From Phytophthora colocasiae (lineage: Eukaryota; Oomycota; Peronosporomycetes; Peronosporales; Peronosporaceae), in the NCBI GenBank assembly GCA_018806915.1, contig JAGKQI010000055.1, forward strand, positions 351,997 to 415,996: a DNA stretch of 64,000 nucleotides. The letters are read 5' to 3'. The position numbers and the translations under genes were made by a program. Positions 26,101 through 33,820 of the stretch are shown piece by piece. Each line of letters starts with the position of its first letter. The first letter of the stretch is position 1. Under the pieces are notes generated by a model. That model was not told the DNA's origin, did not search any database, and saw only the letters and a program-made list of their open reading frames with translations.

Positions 26101-26532
26101 CTGCGGAACGTGACTGCCAAGAAGATGGTGATCGCCGACTTGGCAATCACGTTCGAGGATCACGCGGCCGGCGCCCGCCACTCCTCGCTGCAACTCAGCC
26201 ACGACTACAAGACACTCAAGTACCAACCTATCGTGGCCGAGTTGCGGGTGCAGGGGTGGCAGGTGCAGACCGCGGCGATTGTGTACGGGTCGCTGGGCTC
26301 CGTGCAGCCCAGCAACTTCAAGACGTACACCGAGAAGTTGAAGTTGCACAAGCGCGAGGCTCGACAACTGGACCTTCAGTTGTCGAGCCACTGCATCCGT
26401 GCCAGTCACCGCATCTGGGGCTGGCACTGCCGGCGCCACCGCGAAGGACAAAGAAGCGGCAACGCCTCGCGAGCACCGCGTGGGTCTGGGGGGACCCCGC
26501 GACGCGCATCGCAGGCAAGGGCACGGCGATAA
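20141..26532 (+). pseudogene. Retrotransposon polyprotein, copy 4 (B type), multiply frameshifted
   Basis: The conserved ATG at 20141 meets TGA at 20171 because two bases are missing near 20169; the four-base T run near 20241 removes one more and restores the frame. That frame runs to about 22660 (repeats, zinc fingers, RWGP repeats). One G is gained there, and the next frame reads the RNase H (FDGACRRNPGPGG, TAEY, GDS, ANAHADRLAN) and the RT to QGCPLSP near 24630. A C is then lost and two bases gained before 24710, garbling about 25 residues just before YADD. The last frame runs to TAA at 26532 (thumb, CCHC, endonuclease). About a dozen residues between TAEY and EGD are also garbled by paired indels. 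Most likely inactive. Confidence 0.82.
20281..20328 (+). repeat. 48-bp palindrome, copy 4
   Basis: Unchanged from copies 2 and 3, although the reading frame just upstream is damaged. Confidence 0.9.
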
Positions 26533-26685
26533 GCTGGTCTTTTGACCGACAGGGCACTACCCAGGTAGGGAACCGCCTTTCAGAAACCCAGGAAGATACG
26601 AACACCCTCCCTTTAGTGACATACATATTTTAGGCTACATTTCAGTTACGGAGAGGTTACTAACTGGTAAATACGAACACATACA
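26533..26685 (+). other. 3' UTR of copy 4 (B type)
   Basis: The B-type hairpin at 26552-26578 has an inner stem CTACC/GGTAG where A copies have ACA/TGT. In this copy the closing GCCC is GCCT, which weakens the outer stem by one pair. The rest is AT-rich and unlike the A 3' UTR until TGGTAAATAC near 26665, which both types share. Confidence 0.55.
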
Positions 26686-26817
26686 CTGTTCTAATCAGTG
26701 TGAAAACTGGTTTCTCCATTTTTGGAGTGTTTTTTCACATTCATTTTTGGACATCTCTAGTTGGACAGCTTGCTATTCGGCTAGGGACGGTCTCCGAGGT
26801 CTTTCACCCACACCTCG
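26686..26817 (+). ncRNA. U2 snRNA-like 3' segment between copies 4 and 5
   Basis: Stem III here (26754-26787) has the second matched pair of arms, TCTCTAGTTGGA and ATTCGGCTAGGGA, around CAGCTTGCT; nearly every position pairs if G-U is allowed. The Sm-like ATTTTTGG, the IIa and IIb hairpins and the terminal CGAGGT/ACCTCG hairpin are as in other spacers. Two different but self-consistent versions of the same stem support a structured RNA origin. Confidence 0.6.
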
Positions 26818-26881
26818 TGAGGCCAACTACTGCATTTGATTTTTTCTATCTTTTCTCGGCCCTTCACCAACGCATCGGCGC
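26818..26881 (+). other. 5' leader of copy 5 with U2 5'-end-like string
   Basis: The leader contains ATCTTTTCTCGGCCCTT from 26848, which matches the first 17 bases of human U2 at most positions; other copies have TTTTTTCGGCC here. It may be a scrap of the U2 5' end just upstream of the insertion, or chance similarity in a pyrimidine-rich leader. No TATA box is evident. Confidence 0.3.
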
Positions 26882-27388
26882 ATGCGCTTCTGGTGGCCGG
26901 ACTGGGAGCCCCGGGAGCGCTCTCCGTCTACCGACAGTGAGTGCTCCACGGCCAGCCACTCCAGCTTCGCCAGCGACGCGTCTTTTTATAGCGCGTCGTC
27001 TGGCGAGGCTGTACGAGACGGGGCAGTGGATCCGCTGGCGGATCCACTAGTGGGTCCACCAGCGGATCCACTAGGGCTAGGCCTTCACACTTTTGCCCCC
27101 GTTTTGAGCTCTCGCGAGCCCGAAACGGCGCCGCCGGAGGCTCCACGCGCGCCACCGCTGCTCAGCGACGGCGTGGAGCCCGGCGCTGAAATTTTGGCCA
27201 GGGGTGGGCAACCCTCTGGTCTCGGCGTCCACCAAGCGGCATCGCGGGCCGGGCCCTCTGTCGCCCAAACGGGCACCCGGTCTGCGGCTGCACCGCCGCG
27301 TCGTTTCGGCGCCGCTGCGCCGCTGCGCCCGTCCACCGTCCCCCGGGCCCTCCCACTTCAGGGCCGGGGCCTCCTATACTCGGCCTGA
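26882..27388 (+). CDS. N-terminal Ser/Pro-rich leader reading frame of copy 5, separated by an 8-bp duplication
   Basis: It begins with the family start MRFWWPDWEPRER and the Ser/Asp-rich stretch, crosses the VDPLADPL palindrome and stops at 27388, because GCCGCTGC is present twice at 27311-27326. In copies without the duplication this frame continues into the main polyprotein. The last ~25 residues here are therefore off-frame. The same 8-bp duplication is in copy 6, so the split was inherited and not a private error. No known domain is visible; the true N-terminus of the polyprotein is the likeliest meaning, and a separate small protein is the alternative. Confidence 0.6.
   Translation: MRFWWPDWEPRERSPSTDSECSTASHSSFASDASFYSASSGEAVRDGAVDPLADPLVGPPADPLGLGLHTFAPVLSSREPETAPPEAPRAPPLLSDGVEPGAEILARGGQPSGLGVHQAASRAGPSVAQTGTRSAAAPPRRFGAAAPLRPSTVPRALPLQGRGLLYSA
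27025..27072 (+). repeat. 48-bp palindrome, copy 5
   Basis: Same sequence as in copies 2-4; encodes VDPLADPLVGPPADPL in frame with the ATG at 26882. Confidence 0.9.
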
Positions 27389-27390
27389 GT

Positions 27391-30300
27391 ATGGGAGGAT
27401 CCCTGCTCGCTCAGGCGACAGCTTCCGCCTCCGGCTTCGAAGCCGCCGCCTCGGCCGAGGCTGGCGCCGCCCAGGAGGGCGCCACGACCGACGGCTCCTG
27501 TGGAGCCCCAAGACCGCCGCCGGACCCCCAAGCGCGCCGTTCGGATAGCCAAGACCCCCGCCTCGCCTCTCCGCCGCTCGGTGCCGCCCTGCCTGCCTCC
27601 TGTGGTCGAATTTCACCCGGCAGGGCGGGCGGCATGCTGCCCGATTGGGTAGCGCCGCGAGACGGCCTCCACTCGGCCTCTCCGCCTCCGACGGCCGTCC
27701 AAGCGCGCCGTTCGGCTGCTCAAGACCCAGTGCCAGCCTCTCCGCCGCCTGTCGCCGCCCTGCCCGCCTCCAGTGATGTGATTCTACCCGGCAGGGCGGG
27801 CGGCATGCTGCCCGATTGGGCAGCGCCCGGGGCAGCGCTCGCTGCAGCAACAGCTGCGGCTCTGGCGGTCTGCCGTGAGCCCAGCGGCGGCAACGGCGAC
27901 GACAGCAGCGATGACGACGGGCAAGACCTCGGCGCCGCCGCTCCTGAGCTTCGCCAAGACCCCTCCAGTGAGCTCGCACGACCCGGCAGGGCGGCCGGCA
28001 GGCTGCCCGACCTGGTCGTGCCTGCTCCAGCGCTTGCAGCCGCCACGGCTCGCGCCCCAGAGCCCTCCTCCGCCTCCGACAGTGCCTCCAGAGGCACCAG
28101 CGACGCCGACGCCGGCGCTGCAGCCCCCGAGGACCCCGCGACTGATGGCTACCCACCCGGCAGGGCGGCAGGCATGCTGCCCGCCGGTGGAGTAGCCACT
28201 AAGCCCGCAGACAGTGCTTCTGCGGCCGGTGCCGCCGCCAACCAGCACCACAATGTGCCTGGCGATGACGGCACCGCCTCGCCGGGCAAGACCGCCGCCG
28301 CCACTGCCACCAAGGACCCCGCGAATGTGTCGCCCATACCCGGCAGGGCGGGCGGCATGCTCGCCGACGCAGTTGCGGCTGCTGCTGCTCATCGAGTCGC
28401 AGCAGTCGCAGCTGTACAAGCACCGCCTACTGCTGGTCGCGCCGCCGTGGAGCACCACGCGCGCGCTGAGCCGCCTCAAGACCAAGAAACTTCGGCTCGC
28501 GCGTGCGTGGAGCTTCAAGCCGGCGGCGTGGCCAGCAGTTGGCGAAGCTGCGGCAGATCGAGGCTGCATGAGGACGACGGCGACGACACGCATCAAGACC
28601 ATGAAGACCGTGCCGTCGCCGCCGTCCCCATGGACGTTGACGAAGATGCCAAGTGGCCGACACCGGGACAGCGACCGCTGTCACCGCCACCAGAGCTCCG
28701 CGTAGGCGACAAGCGCCGCCGCCTCAACGACGACGACGACGACGACGCGCGCGAACTGGCCGAGCTGCTGCTGCTCGATGAGGAGGAGGTCGGCACCCAA
28801 GACCCGGCGCCTAGGCTATCTGCAGCCAGCGCCCGTCCGGCCTCCGTCCTCGCCGTGTACACGCACAACGCGCAGCGCTTCAACTGCACGTTGTGCGTGT
28901 ACTCGGCCGCCAGCTTCGCAGCACTGACACGCCATCGAGACTCCCGGCACCGGCGCGTCGTCTTCCTTGACCGGTTTTCGGCGGACTGCGCGTGCGGCGT
29001 GCCTTTCGCGTCGAGGCTGGCTGCAGCAAGACACTCACAAACGTGCGCCAGCCTCACGCACCCTCCTTCGGCTGCGACTGCGCCAGCAGCAGGGGAGTTG
29101 AACCCCACTGCTGATGCAGTCAACGCCTCCGTACCGGCGGTCACCGCCGTGCTCGACCCGCCCCACCAAGACAACCCGGAGCTCGCAGTGCCCCCCCCAC
29201 TGACGAGCTCCCAACATGTTGCAGCACAAGACCTCGAGCAGCAGGAACGTGGACGCTGGGGCCCACCACTGCCCCGAAACCTTGTTGCTGAGCGCGTCGC
29301 TGCACGCCTCAGTGTAGTCCCAGTGCCTCGCTGGGGACCACCACTGCCTCGGAGCGTGGTGGCGCTCCGGATTGCCGACCGCCTTCTGCCCGCGACCGAC
29401 GAGGAAACCAAGGACGGCGACCAAGCGGACGCAGTAGCGACGGCGACGGCACCGGAGATGGACGCAGACAGCGGCAGTGCGGACGGCGAGTGGCTGCTAC
29501 GCTTTGACGGTGCCTGCAGAGCCAACCCAGGACCAGGCGGTGCCGGTGCGGCGCTGTTCAAGCCCAACGGCCCTGTAGTGTGGACGTGCTCCCACTTCAT
29601 GCCGAGCAGCAGCGAGACGAACAACACGGCAGAGTACACCGCGCTGCTGCTCGGCGCTCGGGCCGCAGCCGACCATGGAGCGAAGTTGCTGAGGGTGGAG
29701 GGCGACAGTACCCTGGTCATCCAACAAGTGCGTGGCATCTTCGCCACGAGGAGCACCCGTCTCCGAGAGCTGCGTACGCTGGTCAAGGTGGAACTGGCGA
29801 GGATGGAGCGCGTCACGCTCCATCACATCGACCGTCAGGCGAATGCCAACGCCGATCGCCTCGCCAACGCCGCCCTCGACCGCCGTCGCACCAAGCTGGA
29901 GTGCGGCGTCCACGAGGATGGCAACGGCTGCACCCGCACCACTACGACCGCGCCGACACCGGCAGCACCTGCGACGCCGGATACTCGATCTCCGCCCCCG
30001 ACGCATGCTGACACCGGCAACCACGGAGATGACCCCGCCGACATCGACGACGGCGAGGTATATGCAGCCATGCGCGTCGGGCCGGACGCAGTTCCGCGGC
30101 GCAGGCCCCGCCTTCGCTTGCGCAAGCTCCCCGAAGAAGAGGAGGACGTGGTTGGTGCGATGGTGGAGCGGTTCGGAGCGTCGCTGGCGGCCAAGATCAC
30201 GGACGCTAGTGACTGGGAGACGGCCGAGGGCTACATCACGGCCCTCCCTCACCTCTTGTACGACAAACTGCAGCCGTACTCCCAGGCCGCCAAGCATCCT

Positions 30301-33300
30301 CCTCAACCGCGCACAGGGCAACCACAGTCGCGACCGTCGCACGCTCCACGGGACTCGCTGCACGTCCAGCGCCAGCAGCCGACCGATCCCCAGGGTCACA
30401 CGCGCACGACCTCGACCAGCCGCCACAGGCAACAACGCCGATCCCGACGACGTCGTCGCCGCCGACCTCCACGAGTGACGCGACACCACCGGGAACATCG
30501 CCTTGATGAAGCCCTCGACGAACTGCACGCGGTACAACGACACTCCCCCGGGAATCGCAACGCCGTCGCCAAGGCGCGTCGACGGGTGGGGCGCATCAAC
30601 TCTGCGGTCGCACAGCAGCAACTCCGCCGCCAGTTCGACACCTCGGAGAAAGAGTGCGTGGACGGCATCCTCGCCGCGGCGCGCGCGAAGCGGACGACGA
30701 CCGGCCCAGCAGCCACGGCCCCGCCTCCACTGGAACCTGACGACGCTGGCACCTGTCCTATACCGGCCGAACGGCTCCACGAGTTCTTCACGGCCGTGAA
30801 CACGCCCACCCACTGCTTCGAGGCGATGGCGAATACCGGTGAGAGGTTCCGCCAAGCCCTGGAGCGCCTGCCAGCAGCACGGGAGCGGATGGAACTGCTC
30901 CGTGAGGCCCCCACCGTGGATGACATTGAAGACCAGCTACAACGGGTACGTGGAAGCTCCAGTCCCGGACTAGATGGCGTCGGCTACGACATTTACAAGG
31001 CCTTCGCGACGCAGCTTCTGCCGGTTCTGCACGCAACCTTCGAGTGCTGTTGGAAGTACCAGCAGGTACCTCAAAGCTGGAAGCTTGGTGTAGTCCGCTT
31101 GCTTTTCAAGAAGGGAGACCGGAATGACCCTGCCAACTGGCGCCCGATCTGCCTACAGCAAGCGATCTACAAGCTCTACGCCGGCGTGATGGCACGTCGG
31201 TTTACGCGTTGGCTCGATGCCAACGACCGCCACGCCCCAGCTCAGAAGGGCTTCCGCAAGATGAACGGCTGTGGCGAACACAACTTCCTGGCAGCCACTC
31301 TGATCGATCAAGCCCGGCGTAAGCGCCGAGAGCTGCACGTCGTGTGGTACGACTTCGCCAATGCTTTCGGGAGCGTGCCACACGACCTGCTCTGGAATGT
31401 TCTGCAGCGACTAGGAGTGCCCGCCGAGTTCATCGCCTGCTGCCAAGGATTGTACGCCGATGCTGCTTTCACAGTGGACAACGCGGCGGACGGCTGCACT
31501 TCGCCAGTGGACCTGAAGGTTGGGGTGTTCCAAGGCTGTCCGCTTAGCCCCCACCTCTTCACAGCCGCGATCAGCCCGCTGCTCCACGCGCTCCAGCAGC
31601 TGCCGGACACCGGCGTCCAAATGTCTGGCGAGGATCGTCCCGGCGCAGCAGCGTACGCAGACGACCTGAAGGTGTTCAGCAGCACCGTCGACGGCGTCAA
31701 GCGCCAGCATGCGGTGGTCGCCGACTTTCTCCGCTGGACTGGCATGAAGGCAAACCCCTCGAAGTGCAGCACGATGTCGGTCCAGCGAGATGGTCGTGGC
31801 GTGCTCAAGACCGGCGACATCGGCGTCCGGCTGGACGGGTCCCCTATCCCAGCACTCGGCATGTCCGACGCGTACACGTACCTGGGGATCGGAGACGGGT
31901 TTGACCACGTGCGCCGCCGCACGGAGCTCGCCCCCACGCTCTCCGAGCTGAAGCACGATGCGACGGCGCTGCTGTTGTCTGGCCTGGCACCGTGGCAAGT
32001 CGTCAAGGCCGTGAAGGTATACCTGTACCCGCGTGTGGAGTACGCCCTCAGGCACCTCCGGCCGTTCGCCCAACAGCTTCAGGGCTTCGACCGCCACCTC
32101 GCGCGTGGATTGCGCCACCTGCTGCGCCTTCCGACCAACGCCACGACGGAGTTCTTCTACGCGCCGACGTCGCGCGGCGGCCTGGGGCTGCTGCCACTGA
32201 CGGAGCTGCACGCAGCGCTCCAAGTGGCATACGGGTGGCAGATGCTGAACTCGTCTGACCCCGCCACCCAGCGCATCGCGCGCGTGCAGCTCCGGCAGAT
32301 CGCCGACGCCCGACACCGCATCGACACTCAGGCTTGGGTAGGCCGTGGGGACGAGCTGTGTGGGCTGCTGCTTAACTCGCAGCTCGGGACGTCGCCCGAC
32401 GCGCCACCAAAGCGCCGCAACGGCGACATCGGCTCGCTCTGGGTCGACGTCCAGCGCCACCTCCGCACCCTTGGCCTCAAGTTCGAGACCGCACCGGCGT
32501 GTGCAGACACCGGCACGGCCGCGGCCACGCTTCAGCTTCGCGTGCCGCACCACGACAAGTGGCTAGACCACACCAACGTGTTGCGGCACGTGAAACTGCA
32601 CATGAAGAACAGGCACTGGCGGCGCTGGGCAGAGATGACGGACCAGGGCAAGACGGCACGCGCGCACGGCGGCGTTGGCAGCAGCTTCCTCACGCGGCCG
32701 CGAGGCATGTGGGAGACCGACTACCGCTTCGCGGTGGCCGCCCGCCTGAACCAACTCGACACGCACAGCGTGCTCAAGCGGCGGCGTCTCCGGGCCCACG
32801 ACCGCTGCCGGCAGCCGGGATGCTCCAGGGTGGAGACACTGGTGCACGTGCTCAACCACTGCCCAGGCACCATGGACGCGATCCGCGGCCGGCACGATGA
32901 GGCGCTCAAGAACATCGAGCGCGCGCTCATCGCGTCTTCCGGCGACCGCAAGGACCGCGTCGAGCTCCGTACGAACCAGACCGTGCCGTCGCTCGCCGGC
33001 CCCGCGTTGCGGCCCGACCTCCAGCTGTACAATCACACCAAGAAGACGGTGGCGGTGGTCGACCTGGCCGTGGCGTTCGAAGAGCAGGCGAGCGACGACC
33101 CGGAGAGCTCAGCGCTGGCCCGCATCGCCGCGCACAAGCGTGCCAAGTACGACCGTGTCAAGCGACACCTCGAGCGCCAAGGGTGGAAGGTGCACCTCTC
33201 GGCGCTTGTGTACGGGTCGCTTGGCGCGGTTGCTGGCGGCAACCACAAGGTCTACACCGAGCACCTTGGCCTGCTCAAGCGTGATGCGAAGCGGCTGGAC

Positions 33301-33456
33301 CGGACGCTCTCAGTGGCATGCATTCAGTCCAGCCGCCGCATCTGGAACCTACACTGCAGCCAGCATCGGGCGCGGCAACAGCAGCCCCGCCAAGCGTCAC
33401 GGGGTAGTCGGGTGGTGGAGACCGGGGGGGCTCCACCGTGCACCGGCCGCCGCTAG
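27391..33456 (+). CDS. Retrotransposon polyprotein: zinc fingers, RNase HI, reverse transcriptase, CCHC, restriction-like endonuclease (copy 5)
   Basis: This single frame of 2,021 residues carries every domain of the element. Residues 1-330 are Pro/Ala-rich with five PGRA-G-ML repeats. C499, C502, H515, H520 form a C2H2 finger and C533, C535, H548, C552 a second finger. RWGP motifs are at 622 and 647. RNase HI has D706, E748, D772 and D822. An Arg-rich linker (near 1010-1030) precedes the RT, with catalytic D1321 (YDFANAF) and D1424-D1425 (YADD). A CCHC knuckle uses C1806, C1811, H1819, C1824. The endonuclease shows D1876 (RPD), D1891 (VVD) and K1919-Y1920. The product should nick the U2 target, copy the element RNA from the nick and degrade template RNA. 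The first Met, MGGSLLAQ, is also conserved in other copies, but the natural start is probably the upstream frame at 26882. It is the best candidate for an active copy. Confidence 0.92.
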   Translation: MGGSLLAQATASASGFEAAASAEAGAAQEGATTDGSCGAPRPPPDPQARRSDSQDPRLASPPLGAALPASCGRISPGRAGGMLPDWVAPRDGLHSASPPPTAVQARRSAAQDPVPASPPPVAALPASSDVILPGRAGGMLPDWAAPGAALAAATAAALAVCREPSGGNGDDSSDDDGQDLGAAAPELRQDPSSELARPGRAAGRLPDLVVPAPALAAATARAPEPSSASDSASRGTSDADAGAAAPEDPATDGYPPGRAAGMLPAGGVATKPADSASAAGAAANQHHNVPGDDGTASPGKTAAATATKDPANVSPIPGRAGGMLADAVAAAAAHRVAAVAAVQAPPTAGRAAVEHHARAEPPQDQETSARACVELQAGGVASSWRSCGRSRLHEDDGDDTHQDHEDRAVAAVPMDVDEDAKWPTPGQRPLSPPPELRVGDKRRRLNDDDDDDARELAELLLLDEEEVGTQDPAPRLSAASARPASVLAVYTHNAQRFNCTLCVYSAASFAALTRHRDSRHRRVVFLDRFSADCACGVPFASRLAAARHSQTCASLTHPPSAATAPAAGELNPTADAVNASVPAVTAVLDPPHQDNPELAVPPPLTSSQHVAAQDLEQQERGRWGPPLPRNLVAERVAARLSVVPVPRWGPPLPRSVVALRIADRLLPATDEETKDGDQADAVATATAPEMDADSGSADGEWLLRFDGACRANPGPGGAGAALFKPNGPVVWTCSHFMPSSSETNNTAEYTALLLGARAAADHGAKLLRVEGDSTLVIQQVRGIFATRSTRLRELRTLVKVELARMERVTLHHIDRQANANADRLANAALDRRRTKLECGVHEDGNGCTRTTTTAPTPAAPATPDTRSPPPTHADTGNHGDDPADIDDGEVYAAMRVGPDAVPRRRPRLRLRKLPEEEEDVVGAMVERFGASLAAKITDASDWETAEGYITALPHLLYDKLQPYSQAAKHPPQPRTGQPQSRPSHAPRDSLHVQRQQPTDPQGHTRTTSTSRHRQQRRSRRRRRRRPPRVTRHHREHRLDEALDELHAVQRHSPGNRNAVAKARRRVGRINSAVAQQQLRRQFDTSEKECVDGILAAARAKRTTTGPAATAPPPLEPDDAGTCPIPAERLHEFFTAVNTPTHCFEAMANTGERFRQALERLPAARERMELLREAPTVDDIEDQLQRVRGSSSPGLDGVGYDIYKAFATQLLPVLHATFECCWKYQQVPQSWKLGVVRLLFKKGDRNDPANWRPICLQQAIYKLYAGVMARRFTRWLDANDRHAPAQKGFRKMNGCGEHNFLAATLIDQARRKRRELHVVWYDFANAFGSVPHDLLWNVLQRLGVPAEFIACCQGLYADAAFTVDNAADGCTSPVDLKVGVFQGCPLSPHLFTAAISPLLHALQQLPDTGVQMSGEDRPGAAAYADDLKVFSSTVDGVKRQHAVVADFLRWTGMKANPSKCSTMSVQRDGRGVLKTGDIGVRLDGSPIPALGMSDAYTYLGIGDGFDHVRRRTELAPTLSELKHDATALLLSGLAPWQVVKAVKVYLYPRVEYALRHLRPFAQQLQGFDRHLARGLRHLLRLPTNATTEFFYAPTSRGGLGLLPLTELHAALQVAYGWQMLNSSDPATQRIARVQLRQIADARHRIDTQAWVGRGDELCGLLLNSQLGTSPDAPPKRRNGDIGSLWVDVQRHLRTLGLKFETAPACADTGTAAATLQLRVPHHDKWLDHTNVLRHVKLHMKNRHWRRWAEMTDQGKTARAHGGVGSSFLTRPRGMWETDYRFAVAARLNQLDTHSVLKRRRLRAHDRCRQPGCSRVETLVHVLNHCPGTMDAIRGRHDEALKNIERALIASSGDRKDRVELRTNQTVPSLAGPALRPDLQLYNHTKKTVAVVDLAVAFEEQASDDPESSALARIAAHKRAKYDRVKRHLERQGWKVHLSALVYGSLGAVAGGNHKVYTEHLGLLKRDAKRLDRTLSVACIQSSRRIWNLHCSQHRARQQQPRQASRGSRVVETGGAPPCTGRR
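27616..28370 (+). repeat. Five PGRAGGML-type repeats in the N-terminal region, copy 5
   Basis: The motif DNA starts at 27616, 27787, 27982, 28156 and 28339, so the spacing is 57-65 codons. Each has CCCGGCAGGGCGG and, in most, a GCATGCTGCCCG tail. Upstream of each is a (Q/E/K)DP peptide. The DNA of a unit such as CGGGCGGCATGCTGCCCG is itself close to palindromic. All nine other copies carry versions of this array with different numbers of units. No known protein domain is recognised. Confidence 0.85.
28885..29046 (+). other. Tandem zinc fingers of the copy 5 polyprotein
   Basis: First finger C-x2-C-x12-H-x4-H (CTLCVYSAASF...), second C-x-C-x12-H-x3-C (CACGVPFASR...). N-terminal zinc fingers of R2-like and related elements bind the target DNA, so this pair probably helps select the U2 site. 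B copies keep the ligands but differ at most other positions, which could mean different contact specificity. Confidence 0.8.
29254..29394 (+). repeat. RWGP repeats between zinc fingers and RNase H, copy 5
   Basis: Two units of the form RWGPPLPR-x2-VA-x2-(V/I)A-x-RL occur at residues 622 and 647. B copies have four RWGP units. The unit does not match a domain I know; its position suggests a nucleic-acid or protein contact between the fingers and RNase H. Confidence 0.7.
29485..29880 (+). other. RNase HI domain upstream of the RT (copy 5)
   Basis: Motifs in order: FDGACRANPGPGGAGA (D706), ETNNTAEYTALLLG (E748), VEGDSTLVIQQV (D772) and HIDRQANANADRLAN (D822). ETNNTAEY is typical of the archaeal/plant-like class of RNase HI. 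In most retrotransposons RNase H follows the RT; here it precedes it. Confidence 0.88.
30952..32000 (+). other. Reverse transcriptase core of copy 5 (third lineage)
   Basis: SSPGLDGVGYD, the PANWRPICLQQAIYKLYAG segment, YDFANAFGSV, QGCPLSPHLF, AAAYADDLKVF and the NPSKC segment give the usual RT order. Compared with A copies many positions change in this stretch while the flanks match them, so the RT was probably imported from another lineage. Confidence 0.88.
32806..33260 (+). other. CCHC knuckle and restriction-like endonuclease (copy 5)
   Basis: CRQPGC...H...C is followed about 50 residues later by RPDLQLYNHTKK, VVDLAVAFEEQ, KRAKYDRVKRHL and LVYGSLGAV. This CCHC plus PD-(D/E)xK-like order is shared with R2, R4 and other endonuclease-type elements. 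It cuts the chromosomal target to make the primer for reverse transcription. Confidence 0.85.
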
Positions 33457-33624
33457 ACGGCAACCAGGCCCATCGCGGCCGACAGGGCCACACCCATGTA
33501 GGGAACTGCCCTTCAAACCCATTTCGGTGTTCGAATCCGACATATCCGGTACATTACCACTTCACTGCTAGGTACCAGATAGACATAAAAAGGACATAAC
33601 CAAATGATAAATACACAAACTTTA
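33457..33624 (+). other. 3' UTR of copy 5 (A type)
   Basis: A-type hairpin at 33485-33511. Small differences from copies 1-3 (CATATCCGGTAC, GGTACCAG) lie downstream of the hairpin and leave it intact. Confidence 0.55.
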
Positions 33625-33756
33625 CTGTTCTAATCAGTGTGAAAACTGGTTTCTCCATTTTTGGAGTGTTTTTTCACATTCATTTTTGGACATCTCTAGT
33701 TGGACAGCTTGCTATTCGGCTAGGGACGGTCTCCGAGGTCTTCCACCCACACCTCG
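33625..33756 (+). ncRNA. U2 snRNA-like 3' segment between copies 5 and 6
   Basis: Carries the same TCTCTAG/CTAGGGA version of stem III as the spacer before copy 5. The IIb-like hairpin is preceded by GGTTT (one T fewer than in copies 1-3), another feature shared with that spacer. The terminal hairpin ends at 33756. Confidence 0.55.
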
Positions 33757-33820
33757 TGAGGCCAACTACTGCATTTGATTTTTTCTATCTTTTTTCGGCC
33801 CTTCACCAACGCATCGGCGC

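Larger units (their letters stand above)
20077..26685 (+). mobile_element. Copy 4: Utopia-like retrotransposon, subfamily B (mosaic), full length
   Basis: The 5' leader and first ~1 kb are A-like; after SARARVELQ the sequence switches to subfamily B, with different zinc-finger sequence (SCALC), four RWGP motifs and a different RT and 3' UTR. Copy 4 is also mixed within B: part of its RNase H resembles copy 7, and the next segment (ECGPHDQTPTAC) matches copies 9 and 10. It ends at CTGTTCT 26686. Confidence 0.85.
26818..33624 (+). mobile_element. Copy 5: Utopia-like retrotransposon with A-type ends and a third RT lineage, most intact copy
   Basis: The N-terminal half through RNase H and the last ~900 coding bases closely match the A copies. 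From about 30285 to 32500 the linker and RT are clearly diverged from both A and B. The element ends at CTGTTCT 33625. One 8-bp duplication near 27311 is its only coding break. Confidence 0.87.

Noticed and set aside
27616..28370. CRISPR-like array of regularly spaced repeats
   Set aside because: The repeats are coding, the spacers are themselves conserved between copies, and the genome is eukaryotic by content.
28593..30855. Long minus-strand reading frames (for example 407 codons at 28593-29816 and 452 at 29497-30855)
   Set aside because: They mirror the GC-rich plus-strand coding region, have Arg/Ser-rich composition with no domain, and recur in every copy exactly opposite the polyprotein.
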